A DNA stretch of 64,000 bases from positions 26,260 through 90,259 of the IMG/VR virus record IMGVR_UViG_3300035698_035359; one strand, written 5' to 3'. The translations under genes were made by a program, and so were the position numbers. Shown here piece after piece: positions 51,312-60,354 of this stretch (position 1 is the stretch's first letter; the number at the start of each line of letters is the position of its first letter). The notes under the pieces are model-generated. The model searched no databases. It was not told the origin of the DNA and saw only the letters and a list, made by a program, of their open reading frames with translations. Source of the DNA: a virus.

Positions 51312-51478
51312 TTCACTTTCTCCTTTAGATATAATATTCTATTTTTAATTCTATTTTCCTTTATTTGATAATACACTTTTTTCTTTTCAGTTGTTGCGGG
51401 TTGACATACCTCTCTTACATTAAATATTGCTAATTCTATTTCATATAGTAACAGTTCTAATTGTCGATATTTATTCAT
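51308..51478 (-). CDS. Hypothetical protein (56 aa)
   Basis: The frame starts at 51478 and its TGA overlaps the next start (ATGA). The 56 residues are helical with several Lys/Glu (LLLYEIELAIFNVREVC). No clear ribosome site was required because of overlap with the upstream gene. No family recognised. Confidence 0.5.
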   Translation of the reverse strand: MNKYRQLELLLYEIELAIFNVREVCQPATTEKKKVYYQIKENRIKNRILYLKEKVK

Positions 51479-51740
51479 CTTTATAAAATTCTTCTACATC
51501 ATGATGACCACTATATTTAAGAGATAAATCATTTCCATCTTTTAGTAAATCGATAACCTTTCTTGCCCAAATTCTATCCTCCTCTTTAATTTTTTCTGGT
51601 AATTGTTCATAAGGCACCCATAATCTTTGCCATCTTGCTAATATGTTCTGTCTAACGTCTTGAGTTCTTGATATATTCTTAGACCAAAATACCCATTGCT
51701 CATGTTCTAATGCAGCTAATTTTTCTATTAATTTTTCCAT
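51471..51740 (-). CDS. Conserved phage protein, LEHEQW family (89 aa)
   Basis: The ATG at 51740 is preferred over 51776 because AAGGAGAAA precedes it. The 89-residue protein contains LEHEQWVFWSK and later WVPYEQLPE with KEEDRIWARKV, a pattern I recall from other phage proteins of unknown function. No catalytic motif is seen. Confidence 0.6.
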   Translation of the reverse strand: MEKLIEKLAALEHEQWVFWSKNISRTQDVRQNILARWQRLWVPYEQLPEKIKEEDRIWARKVIDLLKDGNDLSLKYSGHHDVEEFYKDE

Positions 51741-51787
51741 ATTTTTCTCCTTTGGGGTGGTGCCCGAAGACACCACCTATTTTACTA

Positions 51788-52183
51788 TTATCTTGTTCCT
51801 AACTTAATTTTCTTCCAAACAAATTCATTAATTATATAGGTAATATGTTTAATTCCTATATAAGTAAGTGTAATTGCTGTCATCTGTTTCCAATCACCTG
51901 TAATACAATAAGTAATCGTACCTAAAATCACATTACCTAACAATGTTTCATATGTAAACATTTTAGCAATACTTCTAGCAGTTAATCCAACAGGATGTTT
52001 TATCCTCAACCATATTCTTTCATGAAAATAAAATACAACAAGAAATACTCCATGATGAATAACTGTGATTAACCCAGTCTGCACCCAATGTCTTGTATAA
52101 AAATACGTTACTGCACCCAATATCAAAACACCCATAACACGCCATATAGCTGATTTGCTTGCGCTTCTTATTTTAGTTTCCAT
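51788..52183 (-). CDS. DUF2061-type membrane protein (131 aa)
   Basis: The protein shows two similar halves, each with two spans. KSAIWRVMGVLILGAVTYF and HHGVFLVVFYFHERIWLRI form the first, TYETLLGNVILGTITYCI and a HITYIINEFVW end the second. This repeats the DUF2061 pattern R..gt..t...tg...H...YY.HERiW. Such proteins often lie beside sulfate-activation genes, as here. Function unknown. Confidence 0.75.
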   Translation of the reverse strand: METKIRSASKSAIWRVMGVLILGAVTYFYTRHWVQTGLITVIHHGVFLVVFYFHERIWLRIKHPVGLTARSIAKMFTYETLLGNVILGTITYCITGDWKQMTAITLTYIGIKHITYIINEFVWKKIKLGTR

Positions 52184-52353
52184 TTCATCCCTCCTCCTAT
52201 CTCACCAACTTTCCAATTATTATCGTTTTGTTCATTCATATCAGCACCGACCCAAACTTCATCGGGCATTACAGTACATTTTTTGTTAAATCCAGTTCCA
52301 GCACAACCAGTTAGCATAAGACTTAATATAAATATCGATATAAATTTTATCAT
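52168..52353 (-). CDS. Small lipoprotein (61 aa)
   Basis: A basic start, hydrophobic stretch (FISIFILSLMLTG) and a lipobox LTGC at residues 14-17 give a clear type II signal peptide. The mature part is about 45 residues. Small phage lipoproteins can be outer-membrane spanins or superinfection-exclusion factors. It overlaps the DUF2061 gene by 16 bases. Confidence 0.7.
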   Translation of the reverse strand: MIKFISIFILSLMLTGCAGTGFNKKCTVMPDEVWVGADMNEQNDNNWKVGEIGGGMKWKLK

Positions 52354-52760
52354 TTATTTTCCTCTCTTATTTTTTCTTTTATTTTTGTACTACTCTGTAC
52401 TGAGTAGTATGGCATCACTACAACTTTACCATTAATACTATTAATATAATTGTTTGCTGGCATCTCACTATGACTGGCACTTTCAAATAAAATGTCAGGT
52501 TTCAATGCCTTACAATTAGTTAATGGAGAATATTCTTCTTGACATACTGCCATATCTACATTCTTTAAGTTTGCAATAAGTTCTAATCTTTCATCAAATG
52601 ACTTTATCGGTTTAGGCTTTTTTTCCATACAAGCCTCATCAGATAATACGCCACAGATTAAAAAATCACATAAACTCTTACAATTTCTTAGATGCAACAG
52701 ATGTCCTTTATGTAAAATATCTCCAACAACATAACAGTATCCTATTATTTGGTCTTTCAT
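52350..52760 (-). CDS. TagD-like cytidylyltransferase
   Basis: The 136-residue protein has GDILHKGHLLHL with the HxGH motif and ends near SSTKIKEKI, the second signature. The size equals glycerol-3-phosphate and ethanolamine-phosphate cytidylyltransferases. It would make a CDP-alcohol for transfer onto a glycan or teichoic-acid-like polymer. Another nucleotidyltransferase (50952-51311) and a LicC-like domain (58349-59608) are in the same locus. Confidence 0.72.
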   Translation of the reverse strand: MKDQIIGYCYVVGDILHKGHLLHLRNCKSLCDFLICGVLSDEACMEKKPKPIKSFDERLELIANLKNVDMAVCQEEYSPLTNCKALKPDILFESASHSEMPANNYINSINGKVVVMPYYSVQSSTKIKEKIREENK

Positions 52761-53689
52761 ATTAACTCCTTTATTTTGTCATATGCCATAGCAAAAGTAG
52801 AGTATTTATTCATTAATAACTGTCTTGCTTGTCTCATATCTTCTAAATGTTCTTCTCTAAAATTACTTTTAACTAGCTCATGTATTTTATTAATTTCATT
52901 TATATTATCCCATTTTCGAATATCAACATAACGAAAAGAATTTTCTGGTAACCAATTTTGAATATTATCACTACCAAAATAAATAGGCATTGCCCATAAC
53001 AACATAGAATCAAAAAATCTTTCACTAAAATAATTCTTTATCCAGTCACCATCTGGAAAGACTCCATGGTCAAAGTCTAAAGAATATCTATAATTTTTTA
53101 ATACTCCCTTTCCTACAGTATGTTCATTATTACGTCCATCAAAAGTTTTATTACCTAAAATTCCTTTATATACTTTATTTAATATAGGATTAGCTTCAAA
53201 TAGCCTTTCTTGCCTACCATATACATCAATATCTTTAGAAACTTTTGTATATGATTCTAAAAACTTAATCCTATGAATATAAGTTGAATATTTATCCCTA
53301 TAAGTAGTTATACTTAATAGATTTTTTTCTTTCTTAGGTGGTTCCATTGCCATTAAAGTATCATAATCCTCTTCTATCCACCATTCACCTATACATAATG
53401 ATGTATCCGCAGGAAATACCGCTAATGCTTTATCTTTTACATCATCCATAGTTTTAAAGGCAGGAATACCTTGAGGATGTTGGGCAAAGAATAAAGTTCT
53501 TTCTATTGGATATTTATGTGTAGGATAACCGTCTACGCATACAACAAAATCTGCTTGCTTTAGGTCTGTTGTTGCTTCCATTTCTTTCCAAATTCCCTTT
53601 TTACCAGGAGTCATTTTAATTATTGTACTTAAAAACACTTCTGGGTTTTTAAAATGTGGACTAGTAAATAATACTTTAAATTTTTTCAT
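52757..53689 (-). CDS. GT10 (fucosyltransferase-like) glycosyltransferase, copy 1
   Basis: The 310-residue protein carries the conserved C-terminal GT10 block: YFSERFFDSMLLWAMPIYFG, then ENSFRYVDI. This family uses GDP-L-fucose in alpha-1,3/4 fucosyltransferases. The N-terminal part has MTPGKKGIWKEME. It is a clear paralog of 57422-58321, probably by duplication within this locus. It should fucosylate an unknown glycan acceptor. Confidence 0.78.
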   Translation of the reverse strand: MKKFKVLFTSPHFKNPEVFLSTIIKMTPGKKGIWKEMEATTDLKQADFVVCVDGYPTHKYPIERTLFFAQHPQGIPAFKTMDDVKDKALAVFPADTSLCIGEWWIEEDYDTLMAMEPPKKEKNLLSITTYRDKYSTYIHRIKFLESYTKVSKDIDVYGRQERLFEANPILNKVYKGILGNKTFDGRNNEHTVGKGVLKNYRYSLDFDHGVFPDGDWIKNYFSERFFDSMLLWAMPIYFGSDNIQNWLPENSFRYVDIRKWDNINEINKIHELVKSNFREEHLEDMRQARQLLMNKYSTFAMAYDKIKELI

Positions 53690-54497
53690 TTTTCCTCCGT
53701 TTAAGAATTCCCAATTCTCTCAGTTCTTTTCCCATCAAAACAGTAATTTTAACTTTCGGATACTTTTTCTTAAAAAGCTTGAATTTTCTTTTAGCTCCAG
53801 GTCTCCAGTATCCTTTTACTTCAATCCATTCATTAGTTTTAATCAAATAAAAATCAGGACGATAAGTGCAATTACCTAAATCAAAAACTTTCTTTTCATA
53901 TGTCCATTTAATTTTATTTTTATCTAGATACTTAGCATACTTAATTTCCCAGGAACTCCGCATCCATATTTTTTTATAATAGCCTCCTTTATAATTATTA
54001 TCTTTACTTTGACAACCTTTACCAAAATTAGGATTATTTTTACCTACATGAGTTTTATTTAGTTTTTTGGTTTTACTAATACTTTTTTTATGCTCTAATG
54101 AAAGAGGGCATCTTTTTTTGCCTTTGATATATTTATGATAACAGTCAGAACATCTTTTATTTCCATAAGAAATCGGTGATTCGCAATCTATACAAAAGTT
54201 GTTTGTACTAATACCGTTCTTCCAATTAGGGTTATTTTTACCAGATAACTCAGTTCCTTTATGAAAAAATCTATTTTTAACACCAGATATTGCTAATTTA
54301 ACTGCTTCTATTTGAGTTCTTTTAGATATATTATATTTATTTAATCTGTTAGAAATAGTTGAGGAATCACATTTTTGTTCCTTTGTGATTTGGATAATTG
54401 ATTTCTTATTTGTGATATATTCCAAAATAAGAAATTCTTTTGTAATATAATTATATTTCTGATTAAAATATCCTTTATGATTATGATTCCCTTTCAT
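53676..54497 (-). CDS. Homing endonuclease with NUMOD3 motifs and PD-(D/E)xK-type nuclease
   Basis: The 273-residue protein has an N-terminal HTH-like segment, NUMOD3-type repeats (LSGKNNPNWKNG, VGKNNPNFGKG) and a four-cysteine zinc segment. The C-terminus has MRSSWEIKYAKYLD, YRPDFYL and WIEVKGYWRP, the order of the EDxHD/Vsr-like homing nucleases. It overlaps the GT10 gene by 14 bases, suggesting recent insertion that kept the neighbour's start. Confidence 0.8.
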   Translation of the reverse strand: MKGNHNHKGYFNQKYNYITKEFLILEYITNKKSIIQITKEQKCDSSTISNRLNKYNISKRTQIEAVKLAISGVKNRFFHKGTELSGKNNPNWKNGISTNNFCIDCESPISYGNKRCSDCYHKYIKGKKRCPLSLEHKKSISKTKKLNKTHVGKNNPNFGKGCQSKDNNYKGGYYKKIWMRSSWEIKYAKYLDKNKIKWTYEKKVFDLGNCTYRPDFYLIKTNEWIEVKGYWRPGAKRKFKLFKKKYPKVKITVLMGKELRELGILKRRKNEKI

Positions 54498-54516
54498 AAA
54501 TTAAATTCCTTTTTCA

Positions 54517-56604
54517 TTATATTTCTCCTTTATACCATTCTATAGTTTTTTTCAATCCATTTTCTAAGGACATTTCAGCCTCAAAATTTATTTCTGTTTT
54601 AGCTTTTGATACATCTAAGACTCTGTTTATTTGCCCAGTAGGTTTAGAACTATTAAAAACTACATTCTTTCCATATTCAGTAAGTTTATTCAAAGTTGAA
54701 GCCAAATGACCCATAGTTACTTCTTCTCCACTCCCTATATTTAAAGGTTCAGATTTATTATATTTTTCCATAGCTAATATTATTGCTTTAGCACAATCTT
54801 CTACATATAGAAAATCCCTAGTAACTGGTCGACTTCCCCAGATAGATACTTTGCGTATCTTATTCTTTTTTGCAGTTAGGAATTTCTTGATAAGAGAAGC
54901 AATAACATGAGAAGATTTGTCTCTTGGTCCATATAAATTTGTAGCTAGTAAAAATATAGCATCAAAACTATATTGTTTTCTGTAAGCTTGTGTTTGTACC
55001 AATAACATTTTTTTAGCCATAGCATAAGGAGCATTTGTTATGTTAGGATAACCACTCCATAAATCTTCTTCTTTGAAAGGAGCAGGGCAATTCTCAGGGT
55101 AGCAGGAAGCTGTTCCTAATGTAACAAATTTCTCTAGTTTAAGTTTTCTTGCTTCTTCCATTAATTGAATACCCATTATAGCATTATCATAAAAGAACTC
55201 TGCTGGTCTTTTCATATTGTCTTCAATTCCTCCAGCCAATGCAGCTAAGTGAATTACAATATTAGGTTTAAAGTCAGCATAAGCTTTTTTTATATCACTA
55301 AGCTTCCTTAAATCATATTCTTCAATTTTAGGAATGAAAACTTTATGTCCTCTATGCAATAATTGTATATTTACATGTGAACCTAAGAAACCTTCTCCAC
55401 CAGTTAACATAACTCTTTTAACATTATTATCTGCTACAGATTCCATCATAAAATTTATAGATTTTTCAGGTTTAGATTCTATAATTTTAAGTTTAGGTTT
55501 AAACACTACTTTTTCTGGTGTAATACTTTCTTCTAAACTTGGAGTATTTTTTTCTGGAACAATAACTTTTGGAGTAACAATTTCTGGAACCTCTTCTATT
55601 ATACTACTTTCCACGTATTTATATCTTAATTTTTTATATTTTTTTCTTATCAGGTCTACTAATTGCTGTGCCCTTATCTCATGAGTATGTCTTGATTCGA
55701 TACAAGACCTTGCTCTATTTGTAGCTGAACCCACATAATATTTATTATGTATTATCATACTTGCCTTTTCAAGCAAATCAGAGAAGTCTTCTTTATATGT
55801 GCAATAACTTCCTTCAGGAAATAACATTTTTAGTCCATATTTATCAGATTCATTAGTAAACAACAAACTACCTGAAGCCATTATTTCAAACATTTTAGCT
55901 GAACTAATATCAAAAAGGCTAGAACCATTCAAGTGACAAATATAGTTATGTAAACAAGCAAGATAACTTTGTTCTTTACATGTAGCTTTTTTATTTACAA
56001 AATACGCTTTATCTTTTAATATTTCACATACACCTCTACGAAAAGGATATGCTACTCCTCCGCTATTACCAGCGAAACAAATTTTATTTTCTTTTGAAAT
56101 TGTTTTATCATGATAAAAAGTATTAGTATCCACTGAAAAAGGAAACCACTCATGTTTTACTTTCTGTCCTCTAAGAGATTGAGAATAGTGACGTTGTAGA
56201 ACTAAATTAATTCCATTTTCATAAAACCAATCATCATTGTCTTGATAATGGTAGTCTTCTTCTATTACTAATTTTGGTGTTTTATTAAAAGAAGCAAAAT
56301 CTTTAGGTAGCCAACAGTTATATCTTAACTCTTGCCCCTCTAATCTAGGTGGAGTATATTTTTCAAACATTCTACTCATAGTATTGATAATAACTACATC
56401 AAAGTCTAATTCTTTCTTTAAATCTTCCATAGTCAAATCTTTATCATAGGGAAATGCTAATTTAGGATGACCATTTTCTAGGTCTAATCCATACCCCACT
56501 AAATCTACACCATTTAGTTTCTTTATAGTTTTAGCAAAGTCCATATGAAACCAGTGGTCAAAGTTATACCAACTGGCATATCTATAGAGCCACAAAATAC
56601 GCAT
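54517..56604 (-). CDS. Fusion: CgeB-like glycosyltransferase + GDP-L-fucose synthase-like epimerase/reductase
   Basis: The 695-residue protein joins two enzymes. The first 330 residues look like a GT-B/CgeB transferase (KMFEIMASGSLLFTNESDKYG). After a Pro/Lys-rich linker (about 340-385) a short-chain Rossmann enzyme follows: TGGEGFLGSHV, SCYPENCPAP, YAMAKKML (Tyr and Lys of the catalytic pair), LATNLYGPRD, RDFLYVEDCA, and NIGSGEEVT. This order is that of GDP-L-fucose synthase, which makes GDP-L-fucose. Next to GT10 enzymes, a fucose route is a strong inference. Confidence 0.85.
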   Translation of the reverse strand: MRILWLYRYASWYNFDHWFHMDFAKTIKKLNGVDLVGYGLDLENGHPKLAFPYDKDLTMEDLKKELDFDVVIINTMSRMFEKYTPPRLEGQELRYNCWLPKDFASFNKTPKLVIEEDYHYQDNDDWFYENGINLVLQRHYSQSLRGQKVKHEWFPFSVDTNTFYHDKTISKENKICFAGNSGGVAYPFRRGVCEILKDKAYFVNKKATCKEQSYLACLHNYICHLNGSSLFDISSAKMFEIMASGSLLFTNESDKYGLKMLFPEGSYCTYKEDFSDLLEKASMIIHNKYYVGSATNRARSCIESRHTHEIRAQQLVDLIRKKYKKLRYKYVESSIIEEVPEIVTPKVIVPEKNTPSLEESITPEKVVFKPKLKIIESKPEKSINFMMESVADNNVKRVMLTGGEGFLGSHVNIQLLHRGHKVFIPKIEEYDLRKLSDIKKAYADFKPNIVIHLAALAGGIEDNMKRPAEFFYDNAIMGIQLMEEARKLKLEKFVTLGTASCYPENCPAPFKEEDLWSGYPNITNAPYAMAKKMLLVQTQAYRKQYSFDAIFLLATNLYGPRDKSSHVIASLIKKFLTAKKNKIRKVSIWGSRPVTRDFLYVEDCAKAIILAMEKYNKSEPLNIGSGEEVTMGHLASTLNKLTEYGKNVVFNSSKPTGQINRVLDVSKAKTEINFEAEMSLENGLKKTIEWYKGEI

Positions 56605-57425
56605 TATATTTCCTCCTTCTTCAACTTCAACTCTTTTGGTATTAAGTCATCAATATTTATCTCTGTAGGATGGTTAGAATCTCCTACTTTACCTAACAGC
56701 CTATCCCTAATAATTAGCGGATTTTTTCTAGTGACTTTTAAAATTTCTAGCCTTTCAGGTGCTGGTTCTGCCCAATGGTGATATTGATGCACAATCACTT
56801 TATCCATAAATGGAATTTTACCTAAGATAGCTTTGATTCTATACCACAAATCATTATCTTCTGCACCATAACCAAAATAATTTTCATTCATCCCACCTAA
56901 AACATTTAAGAAGAATAGTCTATCGGCAAACCATATACCGCCTATTGTTTCTATGTTACTAGTAAATTGTATTCTTACTATCGGATTATCTCTACCTGGA
57001 AGACATACTATATTGCTATAAGCATTGAAAAGTAATGTATTTCTACCTTCTTCCAAGGATTTTAGTCTAAATAATATTAATCTTTTAAAATATTCTTTAT
57101 CAAATAAAACATCTGCATCTACAACTAAAATGTTATTGGTTGCTGCTGCCTTTATTCCTACGTTTACACACCAACTCTTATTGAAAGGTCTATCATCTTT
57201 TAATATAATATGTTTAGTCACTAGTTGAGGAACTCTAAAATGACTATGTTCTTTAAGTTCTTCTACCAATATTGTATCAAACTTAATAACATGCTCTATA
57301 TCAAGTTTATTTACAAACACTCTCTTTTGTACTCTAATACATTCAAATAAATCTTTTAGTGCTTGCTCTCTAAGCCCACCACCATAAGTGTAAGGAATAA
57401 TTATACTAAATTTTATTGTTTTCAT
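56604..57425 (-). CDS. GT-A glycosyltransferase (GT2/GT7-like)
   Basis: The 273-residue protein starts FSIIIPYTYGG and contains a VVDADVLF motif (DxD, about residue 98-105) and GGMNENYFGYGAEDNDLWYR, similar to the acceptor loop of beta-4-galactosyltransferases. It should transfer a hexose or N-acetylhexosamine. Its end touches the start of the fusion gene. Confidence 0.78.
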   Translation of the reverse strand: MKTIKFSIIIPYTYGGGLREQALKDLFECIRVQKRVFVNKLDIEHVIKFDTILVEELKEHSHFRVPQLVTKHIILKDDRPFNKSWCVNVGIKAAATNNILVVDADVLFDKEYFKRLILFRLKSLEEGRNTLLFNAYSNIVCLPGRDNPIVRIQFTSNIETIGGIWFADRLFFLNVLGGMNENYFGYGAEDNDLWYRIKAILGKIPFMDKVIVHQYHHWAEPAPERLEILKVTRKNPLIIRDRLLGKVGDSNHPTEINIDDLIPKELKLKKEEI

Positions 57426-58321
57426 AGATTATTTATAACCCCATGTACCCTTCCCCAAATCTGATATCGATTTAGCATTAAGTCTCTAGCTTCTGCTATA
57501 TCTGTCATATGTTCCTCTCTAAAATTACTATTTAATAAGTCAATAATTTCTTCAGGTGTAGTTTTAAAGACATCAAGATACACAAAAGAATTCTTAGGTA
57601 TATATTTTTCTAGACCAATAGCTCCATAATAAATAGGACAACACCACATCAACATACTATCAAAAAATCTTTCTCCCCAATAATTAGCATTTGTTCTTTT
57701 AACAAATTCTAAAGAGTATTTGTAAGGTTCTAATCCTTTTCTTTTACCAAACCAATATTTACTTCCCCAGTTAGGATGTCCTTTATCTATGCCAAGCAAC
57801 CCTTTATAACTATTAGCTAAACTTTGTTCCTTTGGCAATTCAGGATGTATTCTCCCATATAAATCTACTCTATCAGGATATTTTTTACAAAAATCCATCA
57901 TATATTCTATTCTAATTCTATGATTAACATGATTTCTTTCATTAGATAATATACAACTTAAATCTTTAGTCTTTTGAGGTGGTTTCATAGCTACGAGAGT
58001 GTCATAGTCTTCATCTAGCCACCATTCTCCAAATCCAAAAGTATCTCTCTGGTCTAACTTAGCTACGCATTTTTTATCATCAAAATTTACATACGAGCTA
58101 TGAGCATATGCGTGAGCACCTATATAAATTTTCTTTTCAGCAGGAACTTTATCTTCCCATTCTCTAGAGTAATCTATAAACACTACAAAATCAGCTTTAT
58201 TTGGGTCAGTTATTCCTTCTATATTTTTCCATATACCTTTTCTTCCTGGAGTCATCTTTTTAAGATGCTCTAATAGTATATCATTAGTATATGAAGTTTG
58301 TAAAAAGCATACTTTAATCAT
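57422..58321 (-). CDS. GT10 (fucosyltransferase-like) glycosyltransferase, copy 2
   Basis: The 299-residue protein resembles 52757-53689 over its length, sharing MTPGRKGIWK, GEWWLDEDYDTL, YWGERFFDSMLMWCCPIYYG and a SNFREEH end. It has the GT10 C-terminal signature. Two paralogs suggest two fucose transfers or two acceptors. Confidence 0.78.
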   Translation of the reverse strand: MIKVCFLQTSYTNDILLEHLKKMTPGRKGIWKNIEGITDPNKADFVVFIDYSREWEDKVPAEKKIYIGAHAYAHSSYVNFDDKKCVAKLDQRDTFGFGEWWLDEDYDTLVAMKPPQKTKDLSCILSNERNHVNHRIRIEYMMDFCKKYPDRVDLYGRIHPELPKEQSLANSYKGLLGIDKGHPNWGSKYWFGKRKGLEPYKYSLEFVKRTNANYWGERFFDSMLMWCCPIYYGAIGLEKYIPKNSFVYLDVFKTTPEEIIDLLNSNFREEHMTDIAEARDLMLNRYQIWGRVHGVINNL

Positions 58322-58348
58322 ATTATTGTATTCCTTTCATAGTTTTTA

Positions 58349-59608
58349 TTAACATGACTCTGGAAGTCTTGCTGGTTTCTTTCCTTCTTTTGGTATCTTC
58401 CAATCTGCTCCATAACATAGTTCTAAAAACTCTTCCGTATGACATGGAACTTTAAAAGTATATCCTTTAAACTCAAAATCTATTAAATTATCTAAGAAGT
58501 GTTTTGGATATCCTAGAGGACTTCTTTTAGGTGCAGCAACATACTTGTCTCCCTTATCTTCTGATAAAGTTACTTGTATTTTTTCTTTATCTCTTATATA
58601 CCACCTATCTTCAGGGAAACAAACTTCTTCTTTAGGAATGAAACATCCTTTCTTAATTAAATCTACTTCTACTTTATGGATTATTTTTTCTCTATCTTCC
58701 CAATGAGCTGATATATCCATATCTGTATCCCAAGAAATAAAAGCTCCATCTCTAACTAATCCTAACAAAGTTCCCCAACAAAGCCAATATTTTATATCGT
58801 GTTTTTTAAATGTTTCAACAGTATCTATTAGTAATCTTAAAGCATTATCTTGATGCATTTTAGCTTTATGTCTAATTCCAAATTCCCAATCAGGCATTCC
58901 CCAAATAAATATTTCTCTAGCTTCTAATAAATCTTCTTCAAAATCTATTTCTATGGAAGGAAAATTAGTTACATCTATCATATAAGTACCGTCATGATAA
59001 GGTTTCTGTTTAAGAAAGGGATTTATAGCATGTTCAAACCATTGATTCTTATCACACTCATAAAGATGTTTTTTAAAACGTGTAATATTATCAGTGAATT
59101 TTGCTATTCCCATAAACTCTCCATAAGAGTCTTTTATTTCTTTGCTTACCTCTAATATCTTATGTGGGAAATAACTCTCATCTACAGTAACTTTCATATC
59201 TTCTTCTATGTAATCTTTCTTTTGGATAGCCATACAATTTGAAACAGGAGATAATACTACATTCCTAATTACATCTGGATGGCATATTGTATCTCCATTT
59301 AATACTATAAAACCATTATCATTTTCTTCTAATGCCAATCCCAAAGAGAAGGCATTATTAGTAGTCGAATATTGGGTGTTGTATATTAACTCTACATTCA
59401 TATGATTATATTTTTCGATAAATTTTTCAACTTTATCATGTTGAAATCCAGTCACAATAGTAACATCATAAATACCACTTTTACTTAATCCATCTAATTG
59501 CCAACCTAATATTTCCTTTCCTCCGACTTTTAAAAGGCATTTAGGTGTATCATCAGTATAAGGTTTTAATCTTGTTCCTTGTCCTGCAGCTAGTATAATT
59601 GCTCTCAT
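58349..59608 (-). CDS. Fusion: LicC-like nucleotidyltransferase + LicD-like transferase
   Basis: The first 235 residues form a nucleotidyltransferase: LAAGQGTRLKPYTDDTPKCL (activation loop), VLNGDT and IEIDFEED (metal-binding). The last 165 residues match LicD: CWGTLLGLVRDGAFISWDTDMDI and later a LCYGADWKIP end. In LicC-LicD systems CTP plus phosphocholine gives CDP-choline, and LicD moves phosphocholine to teichoic acid or LPS sugar. A single 419-residue chain would join both steps. No choline kinase or transporter was seen. Confidence 0.8.
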   Translation of the reverse strand: MRAIILAAGQGTRLKPYTDDTPKCLLKVGGKEILGWQLDGLSKSGIYDVTIVTGFQHDKVEKFIEKYNHMNVELIYNTQYSTTNNAFSLGLALEENDNGFIVLNGDTICHPDVIRNVVLSPVSNCMAIQKKDYIEEDMKVTVDESYFPHKILEVSKEIKDSYGEFMGIAKFTDNITRFKKHLYECDKNQWFEHAINPFLKQKPYHDGTYMIDVTNFPSIEIDFEEDLLEAREIFIWGMPDWEFGIRHKAKMHQDNALRLLIDTVETFKKHDIKYWLCWGTLLGLVRDGAFISWDTDMDISAHWEDREKIIHKVEVDLIKKGCFIPKEEVCFPEDRWYIRDKEKIQVTLSEDKGDKYVAAPKRSPLGYPKHFLDNLIDFEFKGYTFKVPCHTEEFLELCYGADWKIPKEGKKPARLPESC

Positions 59609-60354
59609 ATTTCATACTCCTTTAATTTACTTTTGAATTTCTCAAATTTATCTTCTCTGCAATAAGCAACAGCTAAATCATCTTCATCTTTGCAAAGAAA
59701 AACAAAATTCTTTCTCAATTTATCGAATATTTTTTCTTTAGGTTTCCAGACTTCTTTCCATTTACCAGTCTTCATCATCTCTTCCCATCTTCTATTAGTA
59801 TAGAAGCATACCAATTCTATACTTTCAGAGAATCTAGAAGTAATAAAGATTGTTGGAGAACTACAATTATTTACTACAATTGGCTTTGTTGTTTTAAAAT
59901 CATTTAGTTTATATTTAATATCACCAGCTTTCATTAAATCTTCTAACATTGATGGGCAAATTTGAGAAAAGTTGTCTATTGCATGAAAATTATCAAATCC
60001 TAATTTAGATAAATAAAATATAAGTCTACCCATACCAGCTCCGAAATCTTCTATTAATATATGCTTATCTTTGTAGAGTAAGTCAACCAAAAATAAAGGT
60101 AAATAATTAGAAACATATAAAATTAGATTATAGCGTTCATCCTCTCTTACTTTAGAGTCACAGTTAGGATAACATCTTGATAAAGGTAGTTTCTTGACAG
60201 AATCAGGGTCAAACCATCTACTTACTTTTTTATTTTCTAAATCATAGGGTCCATCGTGATTGTAAGTGTAATTTGAACATACATCTCTAATTACTTTTTC
60301 ATGACATTGGAGATTCTTATAAAAGTTTAGATTTTTAAATATATTAATAGACAT
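59605..60354 (-). CDS. SAM-binding-like protein, copy 1
   Basis: The 249-residue protein contains IEDFGAGMGRLIFYLSKLGF, a glycine-rich motif I with an FxGxG pattern like Rossmann methyltransferases. The ends are not typical. It is a paralog of the next gene. A methylation role on the glycan is possible but not shown. Confidence 0.5.
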   Translation of the reverse strand: MSINIFKNLNFYKNLQCHEKVIRDVCSNYTYNHDGPYDLENKKVSRWFDPDSVKKLPLSRCYPNCDSKVREDERYNLILYVSNYLPLFLVDLLYKDKHILIEDFGAGMGRLIFYLSKLGFDNFHAIDNFSQICPSMLEDLMKAGDIKYKLNDFKTTKPIVVNNCSSPTIFITSRFSESIELVCFYTNRRWEEMMKTGKWKEVWKPKEKIFDKLRKNFVFLCKDEDDLAVAYCREDKFEKFKSKLKEYEI

